Positions 17,966-28,022 are shown, counted from the stretch's first letter. The stretch: DNA of 64,000 nucleotides from Prochlorococcus sp. AG-363-C02 (GCA_003278345.1 QCFH01000003.1:1-64000); one strand, 5' to 3'. Translations and numbers: made by a program. The notes: generated by a model not told the origin, from the sequence alone.

Positions 17966-18012
17966 GCTTTCGTAGCACCAAGTTGCAGGCTCGAATACGG
18001 TTGAATCGACTT
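17966..18012 (+). repeat. Degenerate tRNA 3' half-like sequence
   Basis: GCTTTCGTAGCACCAAGTTGCAGGCTCGAATACGGTTGAATCGAC; weaker match. Confidence 0.45.
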
Positions 18013-18126
18013 TTAAGGAATAGGCCTTTAGGGTTGAACCCAAAATTTAACTAAGATCAATGCAAATAAATAGTTTTAACGGAATGCTAAAAAAGTCCTT
18101 AGGATGGTTGTACTTCTAAATTCACA

Positions 18127-18270
18127 GTGAAAAAATTTCTTCCTTTGGTATTGGCCCTTTCTATAGGTGCGGCTCCTGTTCTTGCTTGGGGAGAAGGAGA
18201 TTGCCCTTTTTCTAAAGATAAGTCAAACCAAGAGACTAAAACTGAGCAAGTGGAAGAATCAGATAAGTAA
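18127..18270 (+). CDS. Small secreted protein (47 aa, GTG start)
   Basis: VKKFLPLVLALSIGAAPVLAWGEGDCPFSKDKSNQETKTEQVEESDK*. Confidence 0.6.
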   Translation: MKKFLPLVLALSIGAAPVLAWGEGDCPFSKDKSNQETKTEQVEESDK

Positions 18271-18528
18271 GTCTTGGAAACAAAAGAAGGCTGGTTAGTT
18301 AAATCTGATCGAATTTGGGTATTGAGGTTTTTTAATGATCCTCATAACAAATTAAAGTCACATGTCTATATACAAAAAGCATCATGCTATATCTTTTCTC
18401 TCATGGGATTACCCAACAGGTTGTAATACGTGAATGTCAAAACCTACCAAGGCATGAAGCTATAGATTTTTAGAATCAATTAATAAAAGAAGGTTGGGAA
18501 AGAAGTGAACCTTTATGGATGTGTTAAA
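18271..18528 (+). pseudogene. DUF1651 pseudogene (frameshift and internal stop)
   Basis: EGWLVKSDRIWVLRFFNDPHNKLKSHVYIQKASC / SHGITQQVVIRECQNLPRHEAIDF*NQLIKEGWERSEPLWMC*. Confidence 0.75.
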
Positions 18529-18928
18529 TCAGCTAAAAGGTTATATGTAATGCTTCCAACTACTTCAATAAAGTCAAATTATGCCTATCGATAAACCTAT
18601 TCTTGATGCTGTTATTCGCTTCTGGTAAAACCTCTATATAGACGTTAAGGTGAAATTTAATAATCTTAAAATTAAAAAACTTGGCGCGTAAGCGTTAATC
18701 TCCTAGAAAATAGAAGAGTAATGTATATTGTTCTTTAAGGTTCTTGCATTAATAATTTTTTTTATCGACCAACTCGCAAGCGAAAATAATTACCTCTTCC
18801 TTATAGGAATCTTTGCTGAATTTTATTAGGTTAATATAAATACTTTTGTCAGAAGAACCTGAAAAGATGGCTTGCAATACAGAAATTTTAAGAGATATAT
18901 GTAATCTTCATTTGTTATTCAAATTTTC

Positions 18929-19210
18929 TTGATGGCACTTGAAACTACTGTATTTACTTTCAAAATTTCTGTTCCTTTTGCAGAATGGGCTAAAGGTTTT
19001 GATAGCCCAGAAGCAGAGCAAATGCACAAGGCAAAAGGAATAACACCTTTATATAGAGGTGTTAGCAAGGATGATCCTGAATCAGTAGTAGTAATCCATC
19101 AGGGAGAAGAAGGTGCAGCTTTAAAAATGTTTGAAGGAGCAAGACCCATAGCTGAAGCTAGTGGTCATATATGGGAATCAACTGTTATTACAAGTTACCT
19201 TCCAGGTTAA
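18929..19210 (+). CDS. DUF3764-like protein
   Basis: ETTVFTFKISVPFAEWAKGFDSPEAEQMHKAKGITPLYRGVSKDDPESVVVIHQGEEGAALKMFE. Confidence 0.8.
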   Translation: MMALETTVFTFKISVPFAEWAKGFDSPEAEQMHKAKGITPLYRGVSKDDPESVVVIHQGEEGAALKMFEGARPIAEASGHIWESTVITSYLPG

Positions 19211-19342
19211 TAGAAAGATAAAAACTAGTTTTATCTCTTTGCGACTGATACTAAGCTCTCCAGATTTACGTACCCTTTTTTGTAGGGTTTATTACCTTCT
19301 AAGTTCTTCTTTTCTTAGCGTCTAGAAAGAGTTTTATTGCCA

Positions 19343-19435
19343 ATGGAAGAATTAACCAAAAGAGTGGAAGAGCTTGAGAAGAAAGTCCAGCATTTAGAAG
19401 TAGTGCTGAGATGCCAAGCAAGTAAAAGCAAATAA
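19343..19435 (+). CDS. Micro-ORF, coiled coil (30 aa)
   Basis: MEELTKRVEELEKKVQHLEVVLRCQASKSK*. Confidence 0.45.
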   Translation: MEELTKRVEELEKKVQHLEVVLRCQASKSK

Positions 19436-19450
19436 GTTCATTATTCATTT

Positions 19451-19678
19451 CTATACACTGCAATCTTCATCTTTAGGTAATTGGAGCCATCCGCATGTCC
19501 ATTTTGAATGCGTTTTTAGCTCATTCCACGAAACTCGAATAAGAATTTCTTTTTTGATTACGGGGGAAAGCTCAACCCACCTTTGATCTTTTTTGCCTCC
19601 ATATTGCCTGACTTCAAAATGTCGATAGCCATCTCTTTTGAACGCTGATGTCCAAGCTTGATTAGGAGGCCATCTCAT
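19451..19678 (-). CDS. TIGR02450-like small Trp-rich protein
   Basis: MRWPPNQAWTSAFKRDGYRHFEVRQYGGKKDQRWVELSPV...SWNELKTHSKWTCGWLQL. Confidence 0.8.
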   Translation of the reverse strand: MRWPPNQAWTSAFKRDGYRHFEVRQYGGKKDQRWVELSPVIKKEILIRVSWNELKTHSKWTCGWLQLPKDEDCSV

Positions 19679-19896
19679 GGTTTTTGTTCTTTATTCTTAT
19701 GGGATAGAAACATTTGTTTTTTTTTCGAAATAAATATTTTAGTCATTTTGCCACTAAAAGCAAAGTAACCTATCGCTCCTAAAAACAAAGTAAAAGCAAT
19801 CAAGTTTGGCACTATCCCTCCAATGATTTGCGCTTCCCCAAAACCTAGAAAAGTTATCACTACAAATATCCTTGCCCAGTTATCAGCAAAGTACAT
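19675..19896 (-). CDS. Small membrane protein
   Basis: ORF 73 aa with two TM segments; overlaps 19451-19678 by 4 nt. Confidence 0.65.
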   Translation of the reverse strand: MYFADNWARIFVVITFLGFGEAQIIGGIVPNLIAFTLFLGAIGYFAFSGKMTKIFISKKKQMFLSHKNKEQKP

Positions 19897-20109
19897 TTAG
19901 CCAACCCCTGGGATCTGAAAAGGAAGCTTATCTCCTAGTGCCAATAAGGATTTCTGTACAGTTGGTATACGTAATAGGGCTAAAGGGAGAACAATGTTCA
20001 ATACTATCCAAGCTCCACCAATGATTGGCGCCCATTTGCCAAACTTTTTGAGAAAGCCCGTTTGTTCTTTTTCTTTTGCCATTGAGTTCTTTGGTCTTAA
20101 TCTGTTCAA
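19897..20109 (-). CDS. Small membrane protein, paralog of 49788-49961
   Basis: KFGKWAPIIGGAWIVLNIVLPLALLRIPTVQKSLLALGDKLPFQIPGVG*. Confidence 0.75.
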   Translation of the reverse strand: MNRLRPKNSMAKEKEQTGFLKKFGKWAPIIGGAWIVLNIVLPLALLRIPTVQKSLLALGDKLPFQIPGVG

Positions 20110-20130
20110 TTTAGATTTAATCTTTAAATA

Positions 20131-21118
20131 TTATTCCCCAATCATCTGAATAGCGTCACGAGACTTAGTAAGGATATCTCCTTTTAATGGAAGAAAGCCT
20201 AAGGTAGATGCTTTGCTTTGAGCCTTGTCGCTTAGTAGGTAGTTAAGAGTTTCCTTGATAGCTACCGTGTTTTTACCATTGCCTGTTTTGTAAGCAAGGA
20301 TCCAAGTTAGAGTTGCTATTGGATAAGCTCCTTTAGCTGAAGGATTTGGATTGTTGCCAGCTAGGTTTTGATCTAATTGAATGTTATTAAGAGCTTTGCC
20401 ACCAGCTTCTTCTGAAGGCTTAAGGAATTCACCAGAAAGATTTTGTAAGGCAGCTGCTTGAATTACTCCTTGAATATATGACTGGTTTACATAGCCAATT
20501 GTCCCTGGAGTGTTTCGAATTAATCCTGCAACGCCAGCATTCCCTTTGCCACCAATACCAGCAGGCCAATTAACTGACTTCCCTGTGCCTAGGTTCCAAG
20601 TCTCTGAGAAAGCTTGCATTGAGTTTGTAAAAGCTTTCGTTGTACCAGAACCGTCAGAGCGGTGTGCCCAGGTTAGTTTGCCTTCAGGGCATCCAAGCTC
20701 ACTCCAGTTTTTAATTTTCCCCATGGCAACACGAACTGCTTGCTCTTGAGTGAGCTTAAGGTCGCAATCGTAGTTGTAGCCAAAGGCAATAGTACCGCCG
20801 ACTATTGGTATTTGAATAAGACCACGGGTTACTTTCGCAATATCCTTTGCTTTCATTGGATCATCAGAGGCGCCGAAGTTCACTGTTTCGTCGATGAAGG
20901 CTTTGCGCCCAGAACCAGAACCAACTGCTTGATAGTTGACTCTAGCCCCCCCCCTCTTTGGAAAGATCAGAGAACCAACGAGTGTAGATCTTTGCGGGGA
21001 AAGTAGCGCCTGCGCCACTAAGACGTACATTGGAATTGTTGGATGAACCGCAGGCTGAGATGCCAGCACCCATTGCAACTGCAGCGGAGAGAAGAAGCGC
21101 CTTCTTTACGAAGGTCAT
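20131..21118 (-). pseudogene. pstS: PstS phosphate-binding protein, interrupted at a G9 tract
   Basis: MTFVKKALLLSAAVAMGAGISACGSS...SGAGATFPAKIYTRWFSDLSKEGG then frameshift at 20946-20954; the other frame continues RVNYQAVGSGSGRKAFIDETVNFGASDDPM... Eight Gs would restore ...KEGGARVNYQAVG.... Confidence 0.9.
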
Positions 21119-21210
21119 GTTAAATCCAAAGTGATCTAGATTATAGCTTTTCAGATAACCTTGAATTAACAATATTACTTGATGGATGTGTGTTGATTGA
21201 AGGGTTAGTT

Positions 21211-21256
21211 TCTTTGGGAGCAGCAGGTATAAGGTTTAAATCTTCTGTCCAGATTG
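21211..21256 (+). repeat. tRNA-Pro-like 3' half (degenerate)
   Basis: CTTTGGGAGCAGCAGGTATAAGGTTTAAATCTTCTGTCCAGATTGG. Confidence 0.55.
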
Positions 21257-21475
21257 GCTTCTTAAGTTATTTGTCAGTAAAAATTGGTGCTGTTGCGATT
21301 ACCCCTATCTAAACAATGATTTATTTTTTGCCTCAACTCACTCCTTTGAGAAAAAAGAGTTGGCATTAGGAGAAACCTTTTAGACCAATCGGCCAAAACT
21401 TATAAGGAATATTATCTTACTTGCCATGTCTAAGAAGAATAGATATATATATATAGGAAACTGAATTCTTTAATA

Positions 21476-21832
21476 ATGTTCATGTTGATTGCAGTATTTT
21501 TCTCTCTATTCTTTATTGGTATATTTGGATGGACGATTACAACTTACTTAGTTAAAGAAGATTCTCAGAACTCCATTAAAGAAGAAATTACTAACTTGGT
21601 TGATATTTGTAAGATGTTTTTCGTATCGCTAAAGAGCTTGGTAGGAGTTTTAGTAAAGCATTCTTTCTCTTCTAATTCAGTTGAGTCAACTTCTGCTGTA
21701 TCAAAAGGAATAGATGAACAGCTATTAAAAATGGTTCAGCCAGTTGAAGAAGTTGAAGAGGATACAGCTCTTTCTTCTTTCAGTCCAGAATTGATTGAAG
21801 TGATTACTGAAGAAGAAGAAAAAGTTGCTTAA
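21476..21832 (+). CDS. Membrane-anchored acidic protein (118 aa)
   Basis: N-terminal TM; acidic C-terminus. Confidence 0.7.
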   Translation: MFMLIAVFFSLFFIGIFGWTITTYLVKEDSQNSIKEEITNLVDICKMFFVSLKSLVGVLVKHSFSSNSVESTSAVSKGIDEQLLKMVQPVEEVEEDTALSSFSPELIEVITEEEEKVA

Positions 21833-22216
21833 TTTAGTTACAGTGCTCCTATTAGGGTGGCTAATGCTAAATATGGAAGCAGATTCTCTAGAGGTATAAG
21901 GTTTTAGCCTATATTTTAACTGGTGGGAAAAATATGGCGACCTTGTTTCCTTCAACCACAAGGCAGCTAGGGTTGCTATAGAGTGCTAAGTGGCAGAAAT
22001 CCCTTGTATACTTGGCAATTATTGGCAATTTTGAGGTTAAAAGCTATTGGAATTACGTTCAAAGACTCTTTGTTTTAAATTCTTTTCTTAGAGTTTTATT
22101 GCCTCAAATTTCTTTGGGATAGATGTTTTGTTAGTAGAGCCTGAAGAGATAGCTTGTGAAATAGAAAATCTGTGGAAAATATGTAATGCTCTCAGCAGTC
22201 TGAAATTTCTTATTTA

Positions 22217-22633
22217 ATGTCTGACAAAGATACAATTCTTTCAATACTTGAGGCATTTGCATCATCAGAGCGGATGGGCTCATTCTTCATTGACAACTCA
22301 ACTTCTGATTTCTTATTTGTGAGACCAAGCGGGAACCCAATAGATGCAAAAGGTTTTGAAGAGATGTGGTCTTCAGGTGACCTTGTTTTAGAAAGTGCTG
22401 AGATTACCAAGATTCATAGGTTTGATTTGTTTTGTGAGGATGCTGCTATGTGTGTGTTTACGCTTGGTTCAAAATTCACCTATAAAGGAACTCCGAATGA
22501 TGATTTGCCAATAGTAACCGCTATATTCAAAAGAATTCATGGGACATGGAAAATAGCTTGGATGCAAAGATCCTCTGGTCAAGCAGATATGTCTTTATGG
22601 GGGAAATTTAGTTTAGGTACTGCTATAACCTGA
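22217..22633 (+). CDS. SnoaL/NTF2-like protein (138 aa)
   Basis: GFEEMWSSGDLVLESAEITKIHRFDLFCEDAAMCVFTLGSKFTYKGTPNDDLPIVTAIFKRIHGTWKIAWMQRSSG. Confidence 0.75.
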   Translation: MSDKDTILSILEAFASSERMGSFFIDNSTSDFLFVRPSGNPIDAKGFEEMWSSGDLVLESAEITKIHRFDLFCEDAAMCVFTLGSKFTYKGTPNDDLPIVTAIFKRIHGTWKIAWMQRSSGQADMSLWGKFSLGTAIT

Positions 22634-22639
22634 TTAGGT

Positions 22640-22688
22640 GATTTGTTAGCACTAGATAGCAGGTTTGAGTCTTATCGTGCTAATCATT
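22640..22688 (+). repeat. tRNA-Pro-like 3' half (degenerate)
   Basis: ATTTGTTAGCACTAGATAGCAGGTTTGAGTCTTATCGTGCTAATCATTGG. Confidence 0.55.
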
Positions 22689-22785
22689 GGTTGTAGGGAA
22701 TCTATGTTAAGGAAGTCATAGGGAAAATTTCTTTCGAATATGTTCAGCAAATATCTTTCAACTTGTAAAATTTAGCTTAGAATTA

Positions 22786-22971
22786 TTGACCCATGATTTG
22801 ACCATATGGAATTTACTGATCACAGTGGGAATAAAGCACTTTTTAATAGGAATGACTCGAAAAGAATTCATGGATCAGTTTTTTGATTTGTGCAAGCAAG
22901 CTCAAGAAGACATGCCGCCGAAAGTAATTGCAGAAATTCTAAGAGATTATGCAGAAAGATTAGATGGCTGA
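22786..22971 (+). CDS. Small protein (PPxxIAxxLRDxAExLD C-terminus)
   Basis: MTRKEFMDQFFDLCKQAQEDMPPKVIAEILRDYAERLDG; start may be the internal Met. Confidence 0.55.
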   Translation: MTHDLTIWNLLITVGIKHFLIGMTRKEFMDQFFDLCKQAQEDMPPKVIAEILRDYAERLDG

Positions 22972-23137
22972 TCATTTTTTACTTCAATATCTTTTTGAAG
23001 TTAAACTAGCCTGAGAAAATTACTTGAGATATAGTAATAGTTGTTAGATGTATAGTATTTGCTTGTAAATTAACTTGTTTGAATTCTTTATGCAGCCAAT
23101 GTTAGACAAATAATCTATGCTATTTATTAATACTTAA

Positions 23138-24040
23138 TTATCTCTTTTCTAGAGAATTTTTACCAATAAATCTTGAAATTATATTCATAGTTAATAGTAT
23201 TAAAACTAACAAGAAGGAAGCTGCCCAGGCTAATTTATTTTGAGCTTCATATGGCTCTAGAGCGAAGTTATAAATTAATACTGACAAAGAACCCATTTCA
23301 TAAAACAAATCTCCAATCCCAGTTATGTAATATCTGGAGAAAAGAGCAGTAAATATTAATGGAGCTGTCTCACCTGCTGCTCTTGCGATACTTAACATAA
23401 TACCTGTTGTTATTGGTCTAAAGGCAGCAGGTAGAGTAACTCTTGAAATTGTCGTAAACATTGAAGCTCCAATAGCTAATGAACCTCTTCTAAGATCATC
23501 TGGAACTAATTTTAATCCTTCGTCTGTAGTCTTTATAACTGTAGGTAGCATTAAAATAGATAATGCCATCCCTCCAGCAATTCCACTAAACATACTTCCA
23601 AATAAGACTTTGGTTGAAACAATTATTGCGTAAATAAAAACACCTGCAATTATCGATGGAACACCAGCCAGCACATTAGTTCCAAACCTTATAAATTTTG
23701 AAAAAGGTCCTTCTTTTGAATATTCGGCCAGATAAATACCTCCCCCTATACCAACTGGAATTGATATTAAAGAAGATATAGTCGTTATTATAAAAGTACC
23801 TACAATTGCAGGACCTACTCCACCAGCAGATAAAAGATCATCCCCTGGGGGTTCAGGTTCAAGTAATAATGTATCCAAATTAATCTCAGCCCCTCCTTTA
23901 ATTACTACAAAAGTAACAACTAATATAAGAGGTAAAATTGATATTATGGAAAATAAACCTGATAAAATAGTAAATGTAGTTTCCTTTATGTTTCTTCTAG
24001 ACCTTGGATTGTATTCAAGAGATTTTTTTATATTTTTCAT
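23138..24040 (-). CDS. pstA: Phosphate ABC transporter permease PstA
   Basis: IKTTDEGLKLVPDDLRRGSLAIGASMFTTISRVTLPAAFRPITTGIMLSIARAAGETAPLIFTALFS. Confidence 0.95.
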   Translation of the reverse strand: MKNIKKSLEYNPRSRRNIKETTFTILSGLFSIISILPLILVVTFVVIKGGAEINLDTLLLEPEPPGDDLLSAGGVGPAIVGTFIITTISSLISIPVGIGGGIYLAEYSKEGPFSKFIRFGTNVLAGVPSIIAGVFIYAIIVSTKVLFGSMFSGIAGGMALSILMLPTVIKTTDEGLKLVPDDLRRGSLAIGASMFTTISRVTLPAAFRPITTGIMLSIARAAGETAPLIFTALFSRYYITGIGDLFYEMGSLSVLIYNFALEPYEAQNKLAWAASFLLVLILLTMNIISRFIGKNSLEKR

Positions 24041-24042
24041 TT

Positions 24043-24996
24043 TTAAGAATATTTAAGACTTAATTTTTTAACTATCCATTGAGCAAGTAAATTTACTATT
24101 AATGTTAATAGCATTAAGACAAATGCTGCATACATTAATGAAGAAACTTGACTACCATCTGCTTCACCAAATTGATTTGCAAGCATTGCTGAGATTGTAT
24201 AGCCAGGTGAGAATATTGACCAGCTAAAACTATTAGAATTACCAATAATCATTGTTACTGCCATTGTTTCTCCCATTGCTCTACCAAGGCCAAGTAAAAC
24301 GCCTCCTGTTATTCCAGATATTGCAGCTGGAAGAATTACATTAAAGATAGAAGTCCACCTTGAAGCTCCAATTCCATAGGCAGCTTCTCTTAATTTGTTT
24401 GGCACCTGATTAATTGAATCCCGCGCAATTGAAGTGACAATAGGAAGGATCATTACGACTAAAATTAATATTGCGGGTGCTATTCCAGGCCCAATTGGTT
24501 CAGAGCTTAGAAATGGTATCCAGCCAAAAAAATTATATAGAAAAAGTAAAAATGGTCTTATAAATGGCTCCATAACAAAAATTGCCCATAGACCAAGAAC
24601 TACCGAGGGAATTGCCGCTAAAAGCTCTACCATGAAACCGATTAAACCTCTAACTTTGGCAGGGAGAATATCTTCTGTTATGAAAATAGCTGTACCAACT
24701 CCAAGAGGTATTGAGATAATTACAGCAGCTAATGATGTTATTAACGTTCCATAAATAGCTGTAAAAGCTCCATATTCGTCAGTTACAGGATTCCACTCTG
24801 AGGTTGTAAGAAAATCAATTCCATATCTATTCATTGAATCTAATGACTCATAAAAAATGACAAAAAATATTGCAAGGAGCAAAATTGAGAGACTGGAAGC
24901 CATTAAGAGCGCGAAAATCTTAAAGCCTTTATCAACTAATTTTTCAGTTAAGGATCTTTTTTTTAGAAAGAAATTATTTCTCTTTTGAGATATCAC
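24043..24996 (-). CDS. pstC: Phosphate ABC transporter permease PstC
   Basis: FLTTSEWNPVTDEYGAFTAIYGTLITSLAAVIISIPLGVGTAIF...LREAAYGIGASRWTSIFNVILPAAISGITGGVLLGLGRAMGETMAVTMIIGN. Confidence 0.95.
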   Translation of the reverse strand: MISQKRNNFFLKKRSLTEKLVDKGFKIFALLMASSLSILLLAIFFVIFYESLDSMNRYGIDFLTTSEWNPVTDEYGAFTAIYGTLITSLAAVIISIPLGVGTAIFITEDILPAKVRGLIGFMVELLAAIPSVVLGLWAIFVMEPFIRPFLLFLYNFFGWIPFLSSEPIGPGIAPAILILVVMILPIVTSIARDSINQVPNKLREAAYGIGASRWTSIFNVILPAAISGITGGVLLGLGRAMGETMAVTMIIGNSNSFSWSIFSPGYTISAMLANQFGEADGSQVSSLMYAAFVLMLLTLIVNLLAQWIVKKLSLKYS

Positions 24997-25118
24997 GACC
25001 TTTTCTTGTTTTTTACATTATAGCTCCTTGATATGATTTGGGTTGAGAAAAGTTTAAGGAAATAGTCTATAAGGTTAATTTATTTAATCAAATTCTTTAA
25101 AATAACGGCTAAAGCTTT

Positions 25119-25247
25119 TTATGAAGATAACTTAGCGTCAGCCTTGTTAGCTTTTCTTATTATTTCTTTAGCCTCCTTTCTTGAGAGACAATTTTGAGCT
25201 TTTGCTTGTAGTTTCAGTAGTTTTGAATGCTGCTTTTTAGGATTCAT
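25119..25247 (-). CDS. Small basic protein (42 aa)
   Basis: MNPKKQHSKLLKLQAKAQNCLSRKEAKEIIRKANKADAKLSS*. Confidence 0.5.
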   Translation of the reverse strand: MNPKKQHSKLLKLQAKAQNCLSRKEAKEIIRKANKADAKLSS

Positions 25248-25769
25248 TATATTTAATTTGGGAAGCCGTTATGTGAATTTACCATATTAGTTCATTATAG
25301 CAGAATTATTTGAATACACTCTTTATAGGTGACAGTTTTTTTTACAGCATATCCCTTTATGGCGAGATCAGTTTTCTTCCAGTAGCAGTTTAAATCCTTT
25401 TTTATTTATTGTTGGCTTTTATTTGATTTAATTCTTGAAAATCAGTCACATAGAGAGGGAAATATATTGCAATTTCTTGTCAATAAATAACGCAATTCTT
25501 TCAAAGAATTTAAAGTCTTAACTTTTTTAAAGAGAACTATCTTTGGAATTTGCGATCAGTAATTAAGCATCTACTCCTATATGGCACTTTTACGTGAAAA
25601 GAGACTTTTGCTTGCTCGATATCACTTGATTTAATTACTTTGCAAACACAATATTTATTTAAGGTGTTAAGTATGGCGTTGCCTCTTTTATTGTCAGATT
25701 AAATATTTGCTCTCAGGGATGGGGTGGATACAGAATTAGGCATTAAGACCTATTGTGTTTTTGTAGCGG

Positions 25770-26153
25770 TTGATACAAAATTTTCCCCCAACCAAAAAAG
25801 GAGCACGAGCGATGATCTCTCAAAAGCCTTTCCATATAACTCCTAATGGTGGTTCAATTCATTGCTTAGAGGGCTTGACAGGGAGAATCTTCAGAGCCTG
25901 TACTGCGAATCATTGCAAGTATACAGGGGATTTACATAGTGCTAAATCCTATTTAGATTTTCTAGAAAATAAAAAAGTTAAATTTCTTCCCTCAGCAAAA
26001 AATAAAGATAAAATATCAGTTCAGCGAAAAACTACTCTTAAATGGAATAGTGACGGGAGTCTTTCTTCAGTTGACATGGCTAGAATTTTAAGTCGTCTAG
26101 AAAAGACAAGCTTGACTGAGTGTGAATTGTCTTGTGAGTGGGGTTCTTGTTAA
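25770..26153 (+). CDS. Hypothetical protein (127 aa)
   Basis: Long intact ORF, no recognised domain. Confidence 0.65.
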   Translation: MIQNFPPTKKGARAMISQKPFHITPNGGSIHCLEGLTGRIFRACTANHCKYTGDLHSAKSYLDFLENKKVKFLPSAKNKDKISVQRKTTLKWNSDGSLSSVDMARILSRLEKTSLTECELSCEWGSC

Positions 26154-26194
26154 ACCAATAGCAATTTCTTTCTGTTGATATGTGGTTTGGTTTT

Positions 26195-26817
26195 TATTGA
26201 AGAGGTATTTGGTATCAATAGTTGGGTAAGAAGTATTGTTGATCGACTTGCAGCAAAAAGTATTCCTTCTTTGGCAATGCCACTTTTTTACTCACAGGTC
26301 CTAAATTTGATCTAGATATAGCGAGGATGACTTATTAGAAGGACGTCGACACAAAAAACAAACTACAATTCATCAAATTCTCCATGATGCTTCTTCCCCT
26401 TTGCATTGGTTAAAGCAGCAATATAGTTAGTCAAAAATAGCTATTGTAGGATTTTGCTTTGGTGGCCATGCAGCTCTTATTGTCTCAACGCTATCGGAAG
26501 TAGATTTAACTTTTGACTTTTATGGGGCTGGCGTTACAACAGCTAGGCCTTGAGGAGGAGCTCCTAGTTTGGAGTTATTGAGTAGTGTCTTAGGGAAATT
26601 AACTTGTATTTGTTGCGCGACTGATCCTCTAATACCATCTATAGATAGAAAAGTGATTAAAAATACCTTAATTAAAGAAGATCCTACTAAGAACAGATTT
26701 AGATATATGGAAATTGAGGATACTCAGCATGGCTTCATGTGTGAACAGAGAGTAAGCTTTACTCCCCATGCCTCTACTATTTGCTGGCAATTATTGATGA
26801 AAGAATTGTCTTCCTGA
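26195..26817 (+). pseudogene. Dienelactone hydrolase-like pseudogene
   Basis: Fragments VFGINSWVRSIVDRLAAKSIPSLAMPLF / AIVGFCFGGHAALIVST...FDFYGAGVTTARP*GGAPSLELLSSVLGKLTC...EDTQHGFMC; several in-frame stops. Confidence 0.7.
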
Positions 26818-26941
26818 AAAGTTATATTGTGAATTCCAGAAATTATTAATAGTTCATCCTTGAGGAGTGTTTTTATCTCGTAGATCTGGATCAATTCACT
26901 ATCACTTAGATATGAAGTGGATTGTTGATTATCCCTAGCCG

Positions 26942-27097
26942 TTATGAATTTAGAGAGTATTCAGATTCTTCTGTATACAATTTCTTTCTGATAGAACGTG
27001 CTTTCTTATAAAGCTCCATAGTTTCTCTTCTCCCTGGAGCTTCAGCGGCTTGTTGCATGGTTTTGGAGTATTCCTTATTTAATTGTTTTGTGGTCAT
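26942..27097 (-). CDS. Small basic protein, paralog of 38977-39168
   Basis: MTTKQLNKEYSKTMQQAAEAPGRRETMELYKKARSIRKKLYTEESEYSLNS*. Confidence 0.65.
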   Translation of the reverse strand: MTTKQLNKEYSKTMQQAAEAPGRRETMELYKKARSIRKKLYTEESEYSLNS

Positions 27098-27325
27098 CAA
27101 GAATCGGTTGTGTTGGTTGTTTTTTAATGAATTGGGTCGTTGCCAATATCACATCTGCTGGAGTTCTATCTCTAGCTGATCTCTTTTGAGATGTTTATGA
27201 AGATATCACATGCAACGAGAATAAGAAGTCATTGACAATAGCCATAAGCTATAGTTAGTATATATGTACTACTAACTAGCCATGACTCCAGCCTCATCCC
27301 CCTACGCTGTTTTTCAAGCATCTGA

Positions 27326-27646
27326 TTGGAGTCAAGAAGTAGCATCTCCTATTGGTATTGGTCAATGTATTCGCTTGAGTCCCAAAAAGTACTATCAAAA
27401 AAGCGATACGCAGAGGAAGAAGATTGGGAGTATATCGAAGAAGGTACACTCAAAATCTCACGTTCAGCTCGCGTTTGCATGACGTGTACCCACTTCAGAT
27501 ATGCATGTGATAAGCATTGCCATACTCTTCTTGCGTGTAATGCTCATCAAAGCCTTATCCCTCAAGGTTCACATCTAACTTGTAAATGTCCTCATTGGCA
27601 TAAGAACTTTGAGGATCAATACCACTTTTGTCCGGAGGTTGCTTAA
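27326..27646 (+). CDS. Cys-rich small protein
   Basis: C-terminal MTCTHFRYACDKHCHTLLACNAHQSLIPQGSHLTCKCPHWHKNF...CPEVA, metal-binding-like Cys/His spacing. Confidence 0.6.
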   Translation: MESRSSISYWYWSMYSLESQKVLSKKRYAEEEDWEYIEEGTLKISRSARVCMTCTHFRYACDKHCHTLLACNAHQSLIPQGSHLTCKCPHWHKNFEDQYHFCPEVA

Positions 27647-28022
27647 CAAATGACTAAAGATCAATTAGCTCTCAAAATATCCCTAGCGATGCATAAGCCT
27701 CCTCATGCTCGTATGGATACAGTTAATGCTTATCTCAATACCTATAAGTGTTTAAGTAGTTACTTTCAGGAGCTTTCAATGGATGATATTGCTGGAATAG
27801 CTAGTAGATATGGGATTATAGTCTAAACTTATATTAATTATATCTTGCAGCAAGTCACACGTATACTGGCGATTGCATTGATTCTGGGAACAGTTATTTA
27901 TTACGGAATAACTATCAGCAATACTGGCTAGGTCTACCCTCTGACATGACGGAGGTTCGGTAATCGATTTGATTCTTATACCCTATTTATGGTAGAGGTA
28001 GAAATAAGAGATTAACTACCCA

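Noticed and set aside
20510-21006. Track ORFs 20510-20749 and 20740-21006 (+)
   Set aside because: Antisense to pstS.
24434-24754. Track ORF 24434-24754 (+), 106 aa
   Set aside because: Antisense to pstC.
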